The notes under the pieces are model-generated. The model did not search any database and was not told where the DNA came from. It was given only the letters and a program-made list of their open reading frames with translations. Below, one piece after another: positions 27,175-35,935 of a stretch of 64,000 nucleotides of DNA. Position 1 is the first letter of the stretch, and every line of letters begins with the position of its first letter. The position numbers were made by a program, and so were the translations under genes. Origin of the DNA: Clostridiales bacterium (lineage in GTDB: Bacteria > Bacillota > Clostridia > Saccharofermentanales > Saccharofermentanaceae); the NCBI GenBank assembly GCA_017551865.1, contig JAFZKB010000027.1, forward strand, positions 1 through 64,000, given 5' to 3'.

Positions 27175-27423
27175 TTACTTCTCGATAGCACCAGACTTCT
27201 TGAGCAGAGCGCGAACTGTATCTGTCGGCTGTGCACCGTTAGCGATCCACTTCTTAGCGGCCTCGTTGTCGATCTTGATCTCAGCCGGATCAGTCAGCGG
27301 ATTGTATGTGCCGATCTCCTCGATGAAGCGGCCATCACGCGGATAACGTCCGTCAGCTACCACTACACGATAAAAAGGAGCCTTCTTTGCACCCATTCTT
27401 CTCAGACGAATTTTTACTGCCAT
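27175..27423 (-). CDS. rpsP: Ribosomal protein S16
   Basis: Small-subunit assembly protein of 82 residues with the typical opening [18 protein letters not shown] and the block [18 protein letters not shown] precedes the ATG. It begins the ribosomal-maturation part of the operon and follows ffh by 107 bp; that gap is A+T-rich and may hold a weak promoter (TATATA near 27465), which I do not call. Confidence 0.97.
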   Translation of the reverse strand: MAVKIRLRRMGAKKAPFYRVVVADGRYPRDGRFIEEIGTYNPLTDPAEIKIDNEAAKKWIANGAQPTDTVRALLKKSGAIEK

Positions 27424-27530
27424 TTTTCTTTCCTCCTAGCAATATTCTTCTTTTTTTGTTTCTTATATATTCTCGCGTCTTTTCCCTAAGCAAAAGAACT
27501 GTTGATTCGGGATCTCGCGTGAACATCAGT

Positions 27531-28922
27531 TTAAAACGGGAACTTACCTTTTCCGCCCATTCCCGGGAAATTTCCCATACCGGGGAAACCACCCATGCCC
27601 GGCATCTTGCCGAAGCCCTTCTTGCCGCCCTTGGTCATCTTAGTGAATTTCTTCATCATATCCGAAGTCTGCTCGTACTGGCGGACCAGCTGATTGACCT
27701 GCTGGACCGTGGTACCGGAACCGGCGGCGATCCTCTTTCTTCTGCTCGCATTCAGAATATTCGGAACTCTTCTTTCCTTCTTCGTCATGGAGCGGATGAT
27801 CGCCATATTCACATCGATGACCTTATCATCGATATCGGCATCCTTGATCTTACCGGCTGCACCGGGGATCATACCAAGGACATCCCTCATGGAACCCATC
27901 TTCTTCAGCTGTTCGAACTGGGAAAGAAGATCATCCATCGTAAAGGTATTGCTAAGCATTCTCTCTACGGATTTGGCGGCCTCTTCCTCATCAATGTTTT
28001 GCTGGGCCTTCTCAATAAGAGAAAGGACATCGCCCATGCCGAGGATACGGTCAGCCATACGGTTCGGATAGAACTCTTCGATATTGTCGATCTTTTCACC
28101 TACGCAAATGTATTTGATCGGCTTTCCAGTCATCTTACGGATCGAAAGCGCAGCACCGCCTCTGGCGTCACCGTCGAGCTTAGTCATGATAAATCCATCG
28201 AGACCGATGCGGTCTTCAAAGCTCTGGGCTACAGCTACGGCTTCCTGACCGATCATGGCATCGACAACGAGGAGTTTCTCATGCGGCTTTACGAAGTCAC
28301 CGATCTTGATGAGCTCGTCCATGAGTTCTTCGTCAACGGTCATACGACCGGCGGTATCGACGAGGAGCGTATCGCACAGAAGGTATTTCGCACGCTCGAT
28401 ACCCGCTTTGGCGATCACGATCGGATCTTTTTCTTCCGGCATGATAAACGACGGAACATCGACCTTCTGAGCCAGAACTTCGAGCTGCTTGGCCGCAGCC
28501 GGTCTGTGCACGTCAAGAGAAAGCAGTAAAGGGCGCTTGCCATTCTTCTTCAGGATATTCGCAAGCTTGGCGGCAGTTGTCGTTTTACCTGCACCCTGAA
28601 GACCATAGAGCATGATCACAGTAAAACCCGAAGGAGATACAGCGAGTTTACTTGTAGTCTGTCCCAGAAGCTCCACAAGGGACTCATGTACGATCTTAAC
28701 GATCTGCTGGCCCGGTGTCAGGCTCTTCATGACATCGGCGCCCTTGCACTTTTCGGACATATCCGCGACGAATTCTTTTACGACGGAATAATTAACATCC
28801 GCCTCGAGGAGCGCCATACGGATCTCCTTCATCATGGCCTTGATGTCGGCTTCCGTAACACGGGCACTGCCGCGGATCTTCGCGGTGATATTCTGAAGTT
28901 TTGATGATAAACTCTCAAACAT
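27531..28922 (-). CDS. ffh: Signal recognition particle protein Ffh
   Basis: SRP54 GTPase that binds signal sequences on nascent membrane proteins together with 4.5S/6S RNA. It has 463 residues: N domain, G domain with GLQGAGKTTTAAKLA and DTAGRM and TKLDGDARGG, then the methionine-rich M domain. The tail is a Gly/Met/Pro/Phe-rich repeat (PGMGGFPGMGNFPGMGG), common in Clostridia. It lies five bases after ylxM, and its receptor FtsY is encoded just upstream. Confidence 0.97.
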   Translation of the reverse strand: MFESLSSKLQNITAKIRGSARVTEADIKAMMKEIRMALLEADVNYSVVKEFVADMSEKCKGADVMKSLTPGQQIVKIVHESLVELLGQTTSKLAVSPSGFTVIMLYGLQGAGKTTTAAKLANILKKNGKRPLLLSLDVHRPAAAKQLEVLAQKVDVPSFIMPEEKDPIVIAKAGIERAKYLLCDTLLVDTAGRMTVDEELMDELIKIGDFVKPHEKLLVVDAMIGQEAVAVAQSFEDRIGLDGFIMTKLDGDARGGAALSIRKMTGKPIKYICVGEKIDNIEEFYPNRMADRILGMGDVLSLIEKAQQNIDEEEAAKSVERMLSNTFTMDDLLSQFEQLKKMGSMRDVLGMIPGAAGKIKDADIDDKVIDVNMAIIRSMTKKERRVPNILNASRRKRIAAGSGTTVQQVNQLVRQYEQTSDMMKKFTKMTKGGKKGFGKMPGMGGFPGMGNFPGMGGKGKFPF

Positions 28923-28927
28923 TCTTC

Positions 28928-29248
28928 TTATAATTCCTCAACTAATGTAGAGAGAAGCTCTTTTGCCTTCTCCTCGTTATGTTCCTCCAATGCCGAAAAA
29001 GCACTGGCGATCGTTTTCTTCTGCTGTGTGAACCGCTCTACGAGTTTAAGCTTCTCTTCGTATTCAGTAAGAGAGGCTGTTCCTCTGTGGATCGCATCGT
29101 GGGCGGCCTGCCTTGTGATACCAAGATCTTCGGCGATCTCAGCAAGCGACATATCCTCCTGGAAACGAAGCTCGAGGATCTCTCTGGTGCGGGAAGTCAG
29201 CAACTGCCCGTAAAAATCAAGCAACATGCAAACCTGTACGCTGTCCAT
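28928..29248 (-). CDS. ylxM: YlxM family helix-turn-helix protein
   Basis: Small DNA/RNA-binding-like protein of 106 residues, the usual partner gene of ffh. The sigma-70 region-4-like helix-turn-helix is MSLAEIAEDLGITRQAAHDA. Family work in streptococci links YlxM to SRP function. The start at 29248 is chosen because GGAGGG precedes it; the longer frame to 29305 would begin inside the promoter. Confidence 0.93.
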   Translation of the reverse strand: MDSVQVCMLLDFYGQLLTSRTREILELRFQEDMSLAEIAEDLGITRQAAHDAIHRGTASLTEYEEKLKLVERFTQQKKTIASAFSALEEHNEEKAKELLSTLVEEL

Positions 29249-29276
29249 AGAGGTACCCTCCTTCACACGATAAGAG

Positions 29277-29305
29277 ATGATAACAGACCTTCGGGACGCT
29301 GTCAA
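29277..29305 (-). promoter_or_regulatory. ylxM-ffh promoter
   Basis: A near-consensus sigma-A promoter: TTGACA (29305-29300), 17-nt spacer, TATCAT (29282-29277). It lies directly downstream of structured repeat C and separates ylxM-ffh transcription from ftsY. Confidence 0.85.
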
Positions 29306-29328
29306 GCATTTTTACTTGTCACAAGTTC

Positions 29329-29397
29329 AAGAAAATGATTTCTCGTGCTGGTCCTCGGGCGTGCGCCCTGCGGAGGCACTTCGAAATTCATTTTCTT
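29329..29397 (+). repeat. Structured repeat copy C (core 29339-29387)
   Basis: On the plus strand the core opens TTTCTCGTGCTGGTCCTCG, has the apical stem GGGC-GTGC-GCCC, and closes TGCGGAGGCACTTCGAAAT. Outside the apical stem it is identical to copy A read on the minus strand. Its own outer stem is AAGAAAATGATTT (29329-29341) with AAATTCATTTTCTT (29384-29397). It sits between ftsY and the ylxM promoter, next to a second large hairpin (29419-29563). Confidence 0.82.
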
Positions 29398-29418
29398 TCA
29401 CCCACATTTCGCAGGGAA

Positions 29419-29563
29419 CTTCTTCCGAACAATATTTTCTGTATTGAATATGCGAAAAATGAAATGTCTCGAGAGACGAGTTTTGCGTAAGCAAACTGTT
29501 TGAGTCTCAAGAGACATATTCTTTTTCGCATATAAACAGAACAATATATGATTACGGAAGAAG
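29419..29563. other. Giant hairpin reaching into the ftsY stop codon
   Basis: Nested pairings from the outside: CTTCTTCCG (29419-29427) with CGGAAGAAG (29555-29563, the last ftsY codons), AATATTTTCTG with CAGAACAATAT, TATGCGAAAAA with TTTTTCGCATA, ATGTCTC with GAGACAT, GAGAC with GTCTC, and an apical stem around GTAA on the plus strand. Its core differs from repeats A-C but its size and position are alike. There is no T tract after it. With copy C it fills most of the 303-bp gap 29249-29551. Confidence 0.7.
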
Positions 29564-30460
29564 TGACTTTACGAACACTTCCGGGTCAAAGTCTACGAGA
29601 TCTTCTGCGCTTTCTCCTAAGCCTGCAAGGAAGATCGGGGCTTTTGTGGAGTGTGCCACCGCGATGGCTACACCGCCCTTTGCGCTTCCATCGAGTTTCG
29701 TGATACCGATACCTGAGATCTTCACGGCTTTACTGAAGACTTCTGCCTGAATGACAGCATTCTGACCCGTCGTGGCATCGATGATCAGAAGAGCCTGTGT
29801 ATTCGCAGACGGTGCTTCTCTGTCGATCACGCGGCAGATCTTACTCAATTCGTCCATCAGGTTCTGCTTATTGTGAAGCCTACCGGCAGTATCGATGATC
29901 AGGACATCCGCACGCTTGGCGATCGCCGAATGAACTGCGTCATAGCAGACAGCGGCCGGATCGGAACCTTCTTCGTGGGAGATGACGTGCGTATCTGTCA
30001 TATCGCCCCATGCCGTGAGCTGTTCGATCGCTGCGGCACGGAAAGTATCGGCAGCCGCCAGCATGACTTTCTTTCCTTCATTCTTATAACGCAGGCAGAG
30101 TTTCCCGGCCGTCGTGGTTTTCCCTGTACCATTGACTCCGACCATGAGAATGATGTTCAGATTGTTATCTTCGATCGTAAGCGTCTTCTTTTCACCGAGG
30201 ATATCGAGCATTTCTTTGGAAACGACATTCATGACCGCTTCCTTACTGTCATCGCCGGTCTCTTTAATGGAATCTCTTACGGCATCCATAATTGCGAGCG
30301 AAGCGCCAACACCGCAGTCCGCCTGTACAAGAAGCGCTTCGAGATCATCGAGCATATCCTCGTCGAAACGGCCCATAGAAGCGGAGATCTTGGTGATCCC
30401 TTCCGCTACGAAGTTTCTGGTCTTGGCCAGGCCTCTTTTGAATACGTCAAATAAACCCAT
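29552..30460 (-). CDS. ftsY: Signal recognition particle receptor FtsY
   Basis: GTPase that docks SRP-ribosome complexes at the membrane. It has 302 residues with no long acidic A domain, as in many Gram-positives. The NG domain shows VGVNGTGKTTTAGKL (G1), DTAGRLHNK (G3) and TKLDGSAKGGVA. It follows smc by 35 bp on the same transcript, as in Bacillus. The gene ends inside a large inverted-repeat structure. Confidence 0.97.
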   Translation of the reverse strand: MGLFDVFKRGLAKTRNFVAEGITKISASMGRFDEDMLDDLEALLVQADCGVGASLAIMDAVRDSIKETGDDSKEAVMNVVSKEMLDILGEKKTLTIEDNNLNIILMVGVNGTGKTTTAGKLCLRYKNEGKKVMLAAADTFRAAAIEQLTAWGDMTDTHVISHEEGSDPAAVCYDAVHSAIAKRADVLIIDTAGRLHNKQNLMDELSKICRVIDREAPSANTQALLIIDATTGQNAVIQAEVFSKAVKISGIGITKLDGSAKGGVAIAVAHSTKAPIFLAGLGESAEDLVDFDPEVFVKSLLP

Positions 30461-30495
30461 ATGTTACTCCTTGTTTTATCTATACTTCTATTCTA

Positions 30496-33400
30496 TCACG
30501 TCTCACTCAGGCGCATAGAGAGGATCTTCGAAATACCTCTTTCCTGCATCGTAACACCGTACATTCTGTCGCAGGCTTCCATGGTACCCTTTCTGTGGGT
30601 GACCAGGATGAACTGGGACTTGACGCAGTAACGGCGTACGAAATCCGTGAAACGGTTGACGTTAGCGTCATCAAGTGCGGCCTCGACCTCGTCGAGAACA
30701 CAGAAAGGAGACGGACGAAGCTGCAATATCGCGAAAAGAAGCGCAATCGCCGTCAGGCATCTTTCACCACCGGAAAGAAGCGACAGGCTCTGCAGTTTCT
30801 TTCCCGGAGGCTGCGCCTTGATGTCGATACCGCAGTTTAAGACATCCTCTTCATTCTCGAGAAGGATCTCCGCCGTACCGCCATTGAAAAGATCTGCAAA
30901 TACGGTCTTAAAGTTCTCGTTGATCTGCGTGAAGTGCGTCATGAACTGCTGTTTCATCTCGCGGATGAGATCCTCAATGACCTTCATGAGATCTGCTTTT
31001 GCCTTCTCTATATCGTCACGCTGACTGCACATGAATGTGTATCTCTCGTTGATCTTCTGGAACTCCTCGACAGCGTTGACATTGACCGCTCCGATCTCTT
31101 TGATCTGGGATCTCAGTTCATTAATGCGCTTCTGCATCGCACCGAGATTTTGGATCTCGATCCGGTATTCGGCGGCGTTATCGTATGTAAGCTCGTGGTT
31201 TTCCCACAGGCGGTTCTTACAGTCGTCGATCTCCAGCTCATATCTTTCGAGCTTGGATTCCATCTTCGTCTGCTCATTCTGAAGTCGAGAAAGCTCCGTT
31301 GTTGCTGCAGTAACGTTATCGATAAAGCCAGTAAGTCTTCCTTCGAGTTCTTCTTTTTCCTGAAGGATGCTCCGTATCTTCTGCTCGAATTTCTCGTCTT
31401 CCTGCTTCAAGCCGTCTTTGAACTTCGCCTGTTCTTCGAAATCCTTCTTAATTCGTTCCACATCGGCTTTGGCCTGTTCACATTCCTGCTTGATCCTCTC
31501 GGAATCGTCTCTATTCTTCTTCTTTTCGTTTTCAAACATGCCGATCTTCTCGGAAAGTGCGCCGATCGAACCGTTTGCACCCTCGATACGGACGCGAAGA
31601 TCACTGATCTGTGCTCTCATTTTCTCCAGATCGATCTGATCCTGCTCCACAGAATCGGAAGAATTGCTGACCTTTTCCTTGAGCTCAGCGATCTCATCTT
31701 CTCTTTCCGTGATGACAAGCTTGGCTTCCTCGAGATCTTTTGAAGAAGTAAGCTTGGCAGCAGAGATGGTCTCGAGTTCTTTTTCCACAGAAGAGATACG
31801 CTCGAGCGTCTTCTTATAATCATCATCTGCCGTATTGAATGCACTCTCTGCACGGATACGGTCAAGGGATGCGCCCTGGAGCTTCTCTTCAAGCGCCATA
31901 TGCTCCCGTGCGACTTCCTTGATCTCCAGTTCGAAATCCTGCTTCTGTGCTTCCATCTTGCCGATCTCGCGATCGACAGCACCGCGCTTTTTCCTGAAAT
32001 CATCAAGCTCTCTGGCACGACCCAGAAGATTCGTTGCTTTCTTGTTGATGCTACCGCCTGTAAGAGAACCGCCGGGGTTCACGACATCACCGGCGAGGGA
32101 TACGACACGGTAGTTATATCTGGCGGCTTTTGCCATGGCAATACCGTTTTCCAGTTCATCTACGACTACAATGCGGCCGAGGAGGTTCTCGATAATATCA
32201 CGGAGCTCCGGCTTTGTCTCGACAAGCTCGGAAGCAAGGCCGATATAACCGCGGGATCTTTTCGCATCGCGGAGGAAGTTTTCTTCCAGAAGCCTCGGGC
32301 GGATCGAATCGATCGGCAGGAATGTAACACGGCCGAGGTGATTCTCTTTTAAGTGGTCAATAAGAAGTGATGCATCCTTATCGTTTTGCGTGACGACGTT
32401 ATGCACGGCATTTCCGAGAGCGATCTCAATGGCGGTCTCGTACTTCTGCTCGACCTTGACAAGTTCACCGAGGATGCCGATGACCTTACTCGAAAGAGAC
32501 GGGATCTTATCGGTACTGGAAAGAAGCCGTCTTACGGACTCCTGATAGCCTTCCCTGCTCTTTTCAAGGTTCTCCAGAGTCTTGATACTAAAATCGATAT
32601 TTGAAAGAAGTCTCTGCTTTCCTTCAAGATCAGCGGCCAGATCGCTCTCCTTTTTTCTCATGGAAGCAAGCTCAAGCTGCTTGTCCGATACCTGAGAGGC
32701 GAGCTCTGCGGCATCCTTTAAGACCTTCTTTAGGTCAGAGTCCGCGGAATTTCGTCTTTCCAGGGCTTCGTCTCTTTCGGAGATCATGAGCATACGGTCC
32801 TCGGACAGCGACTTGATCCGCGCGTCCTTGACCATCATGTCACCGGAAAGATTACTGACCATCTCGCGGACTTCGAAGACCTCATCGGTCAGGATCTCGA
32901 TCTTTCTTCGAAGTTCGGACTGCTTGGCCTGATTACCGGCCATCTTCTCCATCAAAGCCTTGTGAGAGGCTTCCACGGCCGAGAGTTCATTTTCCAGATT
33001 CGTCTTATCCGTCTGAAGGGACGTCATCTGTTCTTTGGAAACCTTGATCTCCTGCTCGAGTCGCTCGATCTCGGATGCACGCTCTTCGTCCGAGCCCTCT
33101 GCCGCCTTGATACGCAGCAAAAGCTGGTCGTGGCGCTCTTTTAAAAGAAGCATCTGGGAGTTGATCTCATGGATCTTCTCGGTAAGGTCGGATCTTTCCT
33201 GACGGGTATTCTCGATCTCTTCTTCAAGAGACGCGGATCTTTCGGTCAGTTCTCTGTTTTCGGAACGGATCTTAAGAACGAGGTTTTCCTGCTGTTCGAT
33301 AGCATCCTTCAAATTCTGACGTTCTTCCGCCGACGAATCAAGGAATGCCTTGTTTCTGTCGATCATCTGAAGGATCACAGCGATATCATCTTTCTTCCAC

Positions 33401-34062
33401 TCCTCATAAAGGACATGGTATTTCTTCGCCTTTTCCGCCTGTTCGGAAAGAGGCCCGATCTGGTTACTTAATTCTTCGAGAACATCGTTGATACGGACGA
33501 GATTTTGCTCAGAAGCGGCAAGCTTTCGTTCCGACTCTTCTTTTCTCGTCTTATACTTCACGATACCGGAAGCTTCTTCAAGAACTTTTCTTCGATCTTC
33601 GGACTTCGTGGAAAGGATATCATCGACTCGGCCCTGACCGATAATGGAATAACCGTCTTTACCGAGACCTGTGTCCATGAAAAGCTGCAGGATGTCCTTC
33701 ATGCGGCAGTTGACATGGTTGATCTGGTATTCACTCTCTCCGGAACGATAAAGACGTCTGGTGATCTGTACTTCGTAATACTCGATCGGGAGGATCCCGT
33801 CGGAGTTATCGAGCGTCATGGAGACTTCTGCAAAACTCATGGCTCTTCGGGACTGTGTACCGTTAAAGATCACGTCCTCCATCTTCGAACCACGGAGCGT
33901 CTTGACGCTCTGTTCGCCCAGCACCCAGCGGATCGCATCCGTAACATTACTCTTACCGCTTCCGTTCGGACCGACAATGGCAGTCATTCCCTTGTCAAAC
34001 TCGATAAGAGTGTACTCGGGAAAGGACTTAAAACCTTGAATTTCCAACTTCTTAAGATGCAT
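30496..34062 (-). CDS. smc: Chromosome segregation protein SMC
   Basis: Condensin ATPase of 1188 residues that organises and separates chromosomes with ScpA and ScpB. The N-terminal head has GPNGSGKSN (Walker A) and a Q-loop region; two long coiled coils (about 170-500 and 670-1020) flank a hinge with Gly-rich GGSLTGGSI. The C-terminal head has the signature LSLLSGGERCLTAIALLFA and Walker B CVLDEVEAALDD. Full length, no frameshift. It lies between rnc and ftsY, the Firmicutes order. Confidence 0.98.
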   Translation of the reverse strand: MHLKKLEIQGFKSFPEYTLIEFDKGMTAIVGPNGSGKSNVTDAIRWVLGEQSVKTLRGSKMEDVIFNGTQSRRAMSFAEVSMTLDNSDGILPIEYYEVQITRRLYRSGESEYQINHVNCRMKDILQLFMDTGLGKDGYSIIGQGRVDDILSTKSEDRRKVLEEASGIVKYKTRKEESERKLAASEQNLVRINDVLEELSNQIGPLSEQAEKAKKYHVLYEEWKKDDIAVILQMIDRNKAFLDSSAEERQNLKDAIEQQENLVLKIRSENRELTERSASLEEEIENTRQERSDLTEKIHEINSQMLLLKERHDQLLLRIKAAEGSDEERASEIERLEQEIKVSKEQMTSLQTDKTNLENELSAVEASHKALMEKMAGNQAKQSELRRKIEILTDEVFEVREMVSNLSGDMMVKDARIKSLSEDRMLMISERDEALERRNSADSDLKKVLKDAAELASQVSDKQLELASMRKKESDLAADLEGKQRLLSNIDFSIKTLENLEKSREGYQESVRRLLSSTDKIPSLSSKVIGILGELVKVEQKYETAIEIALGNAVHNVVTQNDKDASLLIDHLKENHLGRVTFLPIDSIRPRLLEENFLRDAKRSRGYIGLASELVETKPELRDIIENLLGRIVVVDELENGIAMAKAARYNYRVVSLAGDVVNPGGSLTGGSINKKATNLLGRARELDDFRKKRGAVDREIGKMEAQKQDFELEIKEVAREHMALEEKLQGASLDRIRAESAFNTADDDYKKTLERISSVEKELETISAAKLTSSKDLEEAKLVITEREDEIAELKEKVSNSSDSVEQDQIDLEKMRAQISDLRVRIEGANGSIGALSEKIGMFENEKKKNRDDSERIKQECEQAKADVERIKKDFEEQAKFKDGLKQEDEKFEQKIRSILQEKEELEGRLTGFIDNVTAATTELSRLQNEQTKMESKLERYELEIDDCKNRLWENHELTYDNAAEYRIEIQNLGAMQKRINELRSQIKEIGAVNVNAVEEFQKINERYTFMCSQRDDIEKAKADLMKVIEDLIREMKQQFMTHFTQINENFKTVFADLFNGGTAEILLENEEDVLNCGIDIKAQPPGKKLQSLSLLSGGERCLTAIALLFAILQLRPSPFCVLDEVEAALDDANVNRFTDFVRRYCVKSQFILVTHRKGTMEACDRMYGVTMQERGISKILSMRLSET

Positions 34063-34130
34063 GGATCGTCTCGTTTCTTTTATCTCGAAGATACATTATA
34101 ACACAACATATGGGATTTTACGGTAAAAGC

Positions 34131-34838
34131 TTATGCTTTCCAGATCGAAAGCGCAAGACGTGATGCTTCCTGCTCCGCCTGCTTCTTCGAACGGCCTTCC
34201 GCCCGGACGATCTCCTGGTCGTCGATCTTTACCGCGACCTCGAAAATACGGTCATGTACAGGACCTTCTTCTCTTACCACTTCATAAGACACCTGATGGG
34301 GATCGCTCTTGATCTGGGCTTTTTCCAGAAGACGGCTCTTATAGTCAAAGATCAGTTCGCCTTTTAAGGCCAGCTCAATATAAGGACGAAGACAGGACAG
34401 AACGACTTTCTTCGCACTTTCAAATCCGTCGTCGAGATAAATGGCGGCGAAAAGGGATTCCATCGTATCGGCAAGCGTTGAGATCTTTTCCCGTCCGCCA
34501 GTAGCTTCTTCGCCTTTTCCGAGGAACAGCAGGTCTCCGATCGAAAGGGACTCTGCGACCTTGGAAAGGGTCTTCTCGCATACCACAAGGGCGCGGGTCT
34601 TCGAAAGCATACCTTCATCCCAATCGCTCATGCGGTTATACATCTCTTCGCCGACAATGAAGTCCAGGATCGCATCGCCCAGGAATTCCAGGCGCTGATT
34701 GGAGATCACGCCGAATTTTCTGTGCTCGTACGCGTAGGTCGAATGGGTAAGCGCAAGAAGCAGAAACTCTTTTTCCTTAAAGGTATAAGAGATCCTCTCC
34801 TCAAGTTTTTCGTGAATTGGCAGATACTTTCTTTCCAT
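34131..34838 (-). CDS. rnc: Ribonuclease III
   Basis: Cuts double-stranded RNA in rRNA and mRNA maturation. It has 235 residues from the ATG at 34838, chosen for GGAAGG just upstream. The catalytic motif is RLEFLGDAILD (about residue 45), followed by a C-terminal double-stranded RNA-binding domain (KSRLLEKAQ ... SKKQAEQEASRLAL). Its promoter overlaps the acpP terminator. Long hairpins in this window (pnp leader, ftsY 3' end) would be natural substrates, an inference. Confidence 0.96.
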   Translation of the reverse strand: MERKYLPIHEKLEERISYTFKEKEFLLLALTHSTYAYEHRKFGVISNQRLEFLGDAILDFIVGEEMYNRMSDWDEGMLSKTRALVVCEKTLSKVAESLSIGDLLFLGKGEEATGGREKISTLADTMESLFAAIYLDDGFESAKKVVLSCLRPYIELALKGELIFDYKSRLLEKAQIKSDPHQVSYEVVREEGPVHDRIFEVAVKIDDQEIVRAEGRSKKQAEQEASRLALSIWKA

Positions 34839-34867
34839 AAAGCCTTCCCATCCGGATTTCTTATAAA

Positions 34868-34896
34868 AGTATAGCAAAAAAATAAGGGACTGTCCT
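34868..34896 (-). promoter_or_regulatory. rnc-smc-ftsY promoter overlapping the acpP terminator
   Basis: AGGACA (34896-34891), a 17-nt spacer and TATACT (34873-34868) on the minus strand. The spacer includes the T run, and the -35 box lies in the acpP terminator, just 5' of that stem's closing arm. Confidence 0.55.
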
Positions 34897-34918
34897 CTTT
34901 TCGAAGTCAGTCCCTTTT
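34878..34918 (-). terminator. Terminator of acpP
   Basis: AAGGGACTG (34884-34892) pairs with CAGTCCCTT (about 34908-34916). A run of seven T residues follows on the minus strand after one A. It lies between acpP and rnc. Confidence 0.8.
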
Positions 34919-34940
34919 ATCAGCTATTTGTAATGACGGA

Positions 34941-35180
34941 TCACATCTTGCCCTTGATGAACTCTACAGCGTCGCCAACTGTCTTGATGCGCTCAGCTTC
35001 TTCGTCCGGGATCGAGATGTTGAATTCCTGCTCCATAGCCATAACCAGCTCTACCATATCGAGAGAATCTGCATTAAGATCATCTACGAAAAGAGAATCC
35101 ATTTGTACGCTATCTTCAGAAATATTCAATTGATCAACGAGAATCGATTTTACACTTTCAAATACATTATCAGATGACAT
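34941..35180 (-). CDS. acpP: Acyl carrier protein
   Basis: Carries acyl chains for fatty acid and phospholipid synthesis. It has 79 residues and is acidic. The phosphopantetheine serine is in [18 protein letters not shown] precedes the ATG. It is transcribed from its own promoter and closed by its own terminator, independent of pgsA upstream and rnc downstream. Two palindromes upstream suggest specific control. Confidence 0.97.
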   Translation of the reverse strand: MSSDNVFESVKSILVDQLNISEDSVQMDSLFVDDLNADSLDMVELVMAMEQEFNISIPDEEAERIKTVGDAVEFIKGKM

Positions 35181-35228
35181 TTTCTAAAACCTCCTGTCAA
35201 AATTGCGCTCTTGCAATCTTCATATATG

Positions 35229-35299
35229 TTTTTAATTGAAGAAATTCAATTTGTCAATACATAAATCTAATAAAAACCGTAAATATTTTGAAAATCAAA
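35229..35299 (-). promoter_or_regulatory. acpP promoter with two operator-like palindromes
   Basis: TTGACA (35257-35252), a 17-nt spacer and a poor -10, TAAAAA (35234-35229). The inverted repeat AATTGAA-N4-TTCAATT (35234-35251) fills the spacer. A second palindrome, TTTGA-N3-TCAAA (35287-35299), lies about 30 bp further upstream and resembles the FabT-type half sites known in lactic acid bacteria. A lipid-responsive repressor is an attractive but untested reading. Confidence 0.6.
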
Positions 35300-35302
35300 C
35301 AA

Positions 35303-35932
35303 TTACTTCTCCTCTTTGAAGTATTCGAGGTTTTTCAGAAGGTAATCCATGCCTGAAATAATGGTCATGAGTACACAGATCAGGAACAGGATATTACCCA
35401 CGAGCTGGACATTATTCGTAATGTCGATCTTATCCCAGGAGCTATTCGCCGCGGAGAAGATACGGATCAGGAGCGACTCGAACATCAGATAGGTCACTGC
35501 GACCATCTGCGTAACAGTCTTGACTTTACCGATCATCTTGGCTGCCATGACCACACCCTTGGCACTGGCCAGCATACGGATACCCGTTACGGCAAACTCA
35601 CGGAGCACGATGATGCATACCCATACAGCAGAGATTCGGTTCAAATCAACAAAGGCGATCAGTACCGAGATGATGAGCATCTTATCGGCAAGCGAATCCA
35701 GGAACTTCCCAAGATTAGTAATAAGGTTATACTTTCTCGCAATCTTCCCATCAAGAAGATCCGTAACGGAAGCGATGACGAAAAGGCCGGCAGCCACGAT
35801 CATACCGTACTCCACGATAAACTCGTTCCAGCCCGCGGGGGCAAAGGATCCAATATGGATCGGGAGCATAAAAAGAAGGATAAACGGGACCAGTATGATC
35901 CTCATGAGCGATAATTTATTTGGCAGATTCAT
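35303..35932 (-). CDS. pgsA: CDP-diacylglycerol-glycerol-3-phosphate 3-phosphatidyltransferase
   Basis: Makes phosphatidylglycerol phosphate at the membrane. It has 209 residues with about five TM helices. The CDP-alcohol phosphotransferase motif DLLDGKIARKYNLITNLGKFLDSLADK contains the required D-G-AR-G-D-D pattern (written here across the block in the protein, residues about 62-88). It follows rimO by three bases and ends the recA-recX-rimO-pgsA run. Confidence 0.95.
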   Translation of the reverse strand: MNLPNKLSLMRIILVPFILLFMLPIHIGSFAPAGWNEFIVEYGMIVAAGLFVIASVTDLLDGKIARKYNLITNLGKFLDSLADKMLIISVLIAFVDLNRISAVWVCIIVLREFAVTGIRMLASAKGVVMAAKMIGKVKTVTQMVAVTYLMFESLLIRIFSAANSSWDKIDITNNVQLVGNILFLICVLMTIISGMDYLLKNLEYFKEEK

Positions 35933-35935
35933 CTA

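Noticed and set aside
29329..29397. Ordinary intrinsic terminator
   Set aside because: No T tract follows the stem on either strand, and the conserved asymmetric core is not needed for termination.
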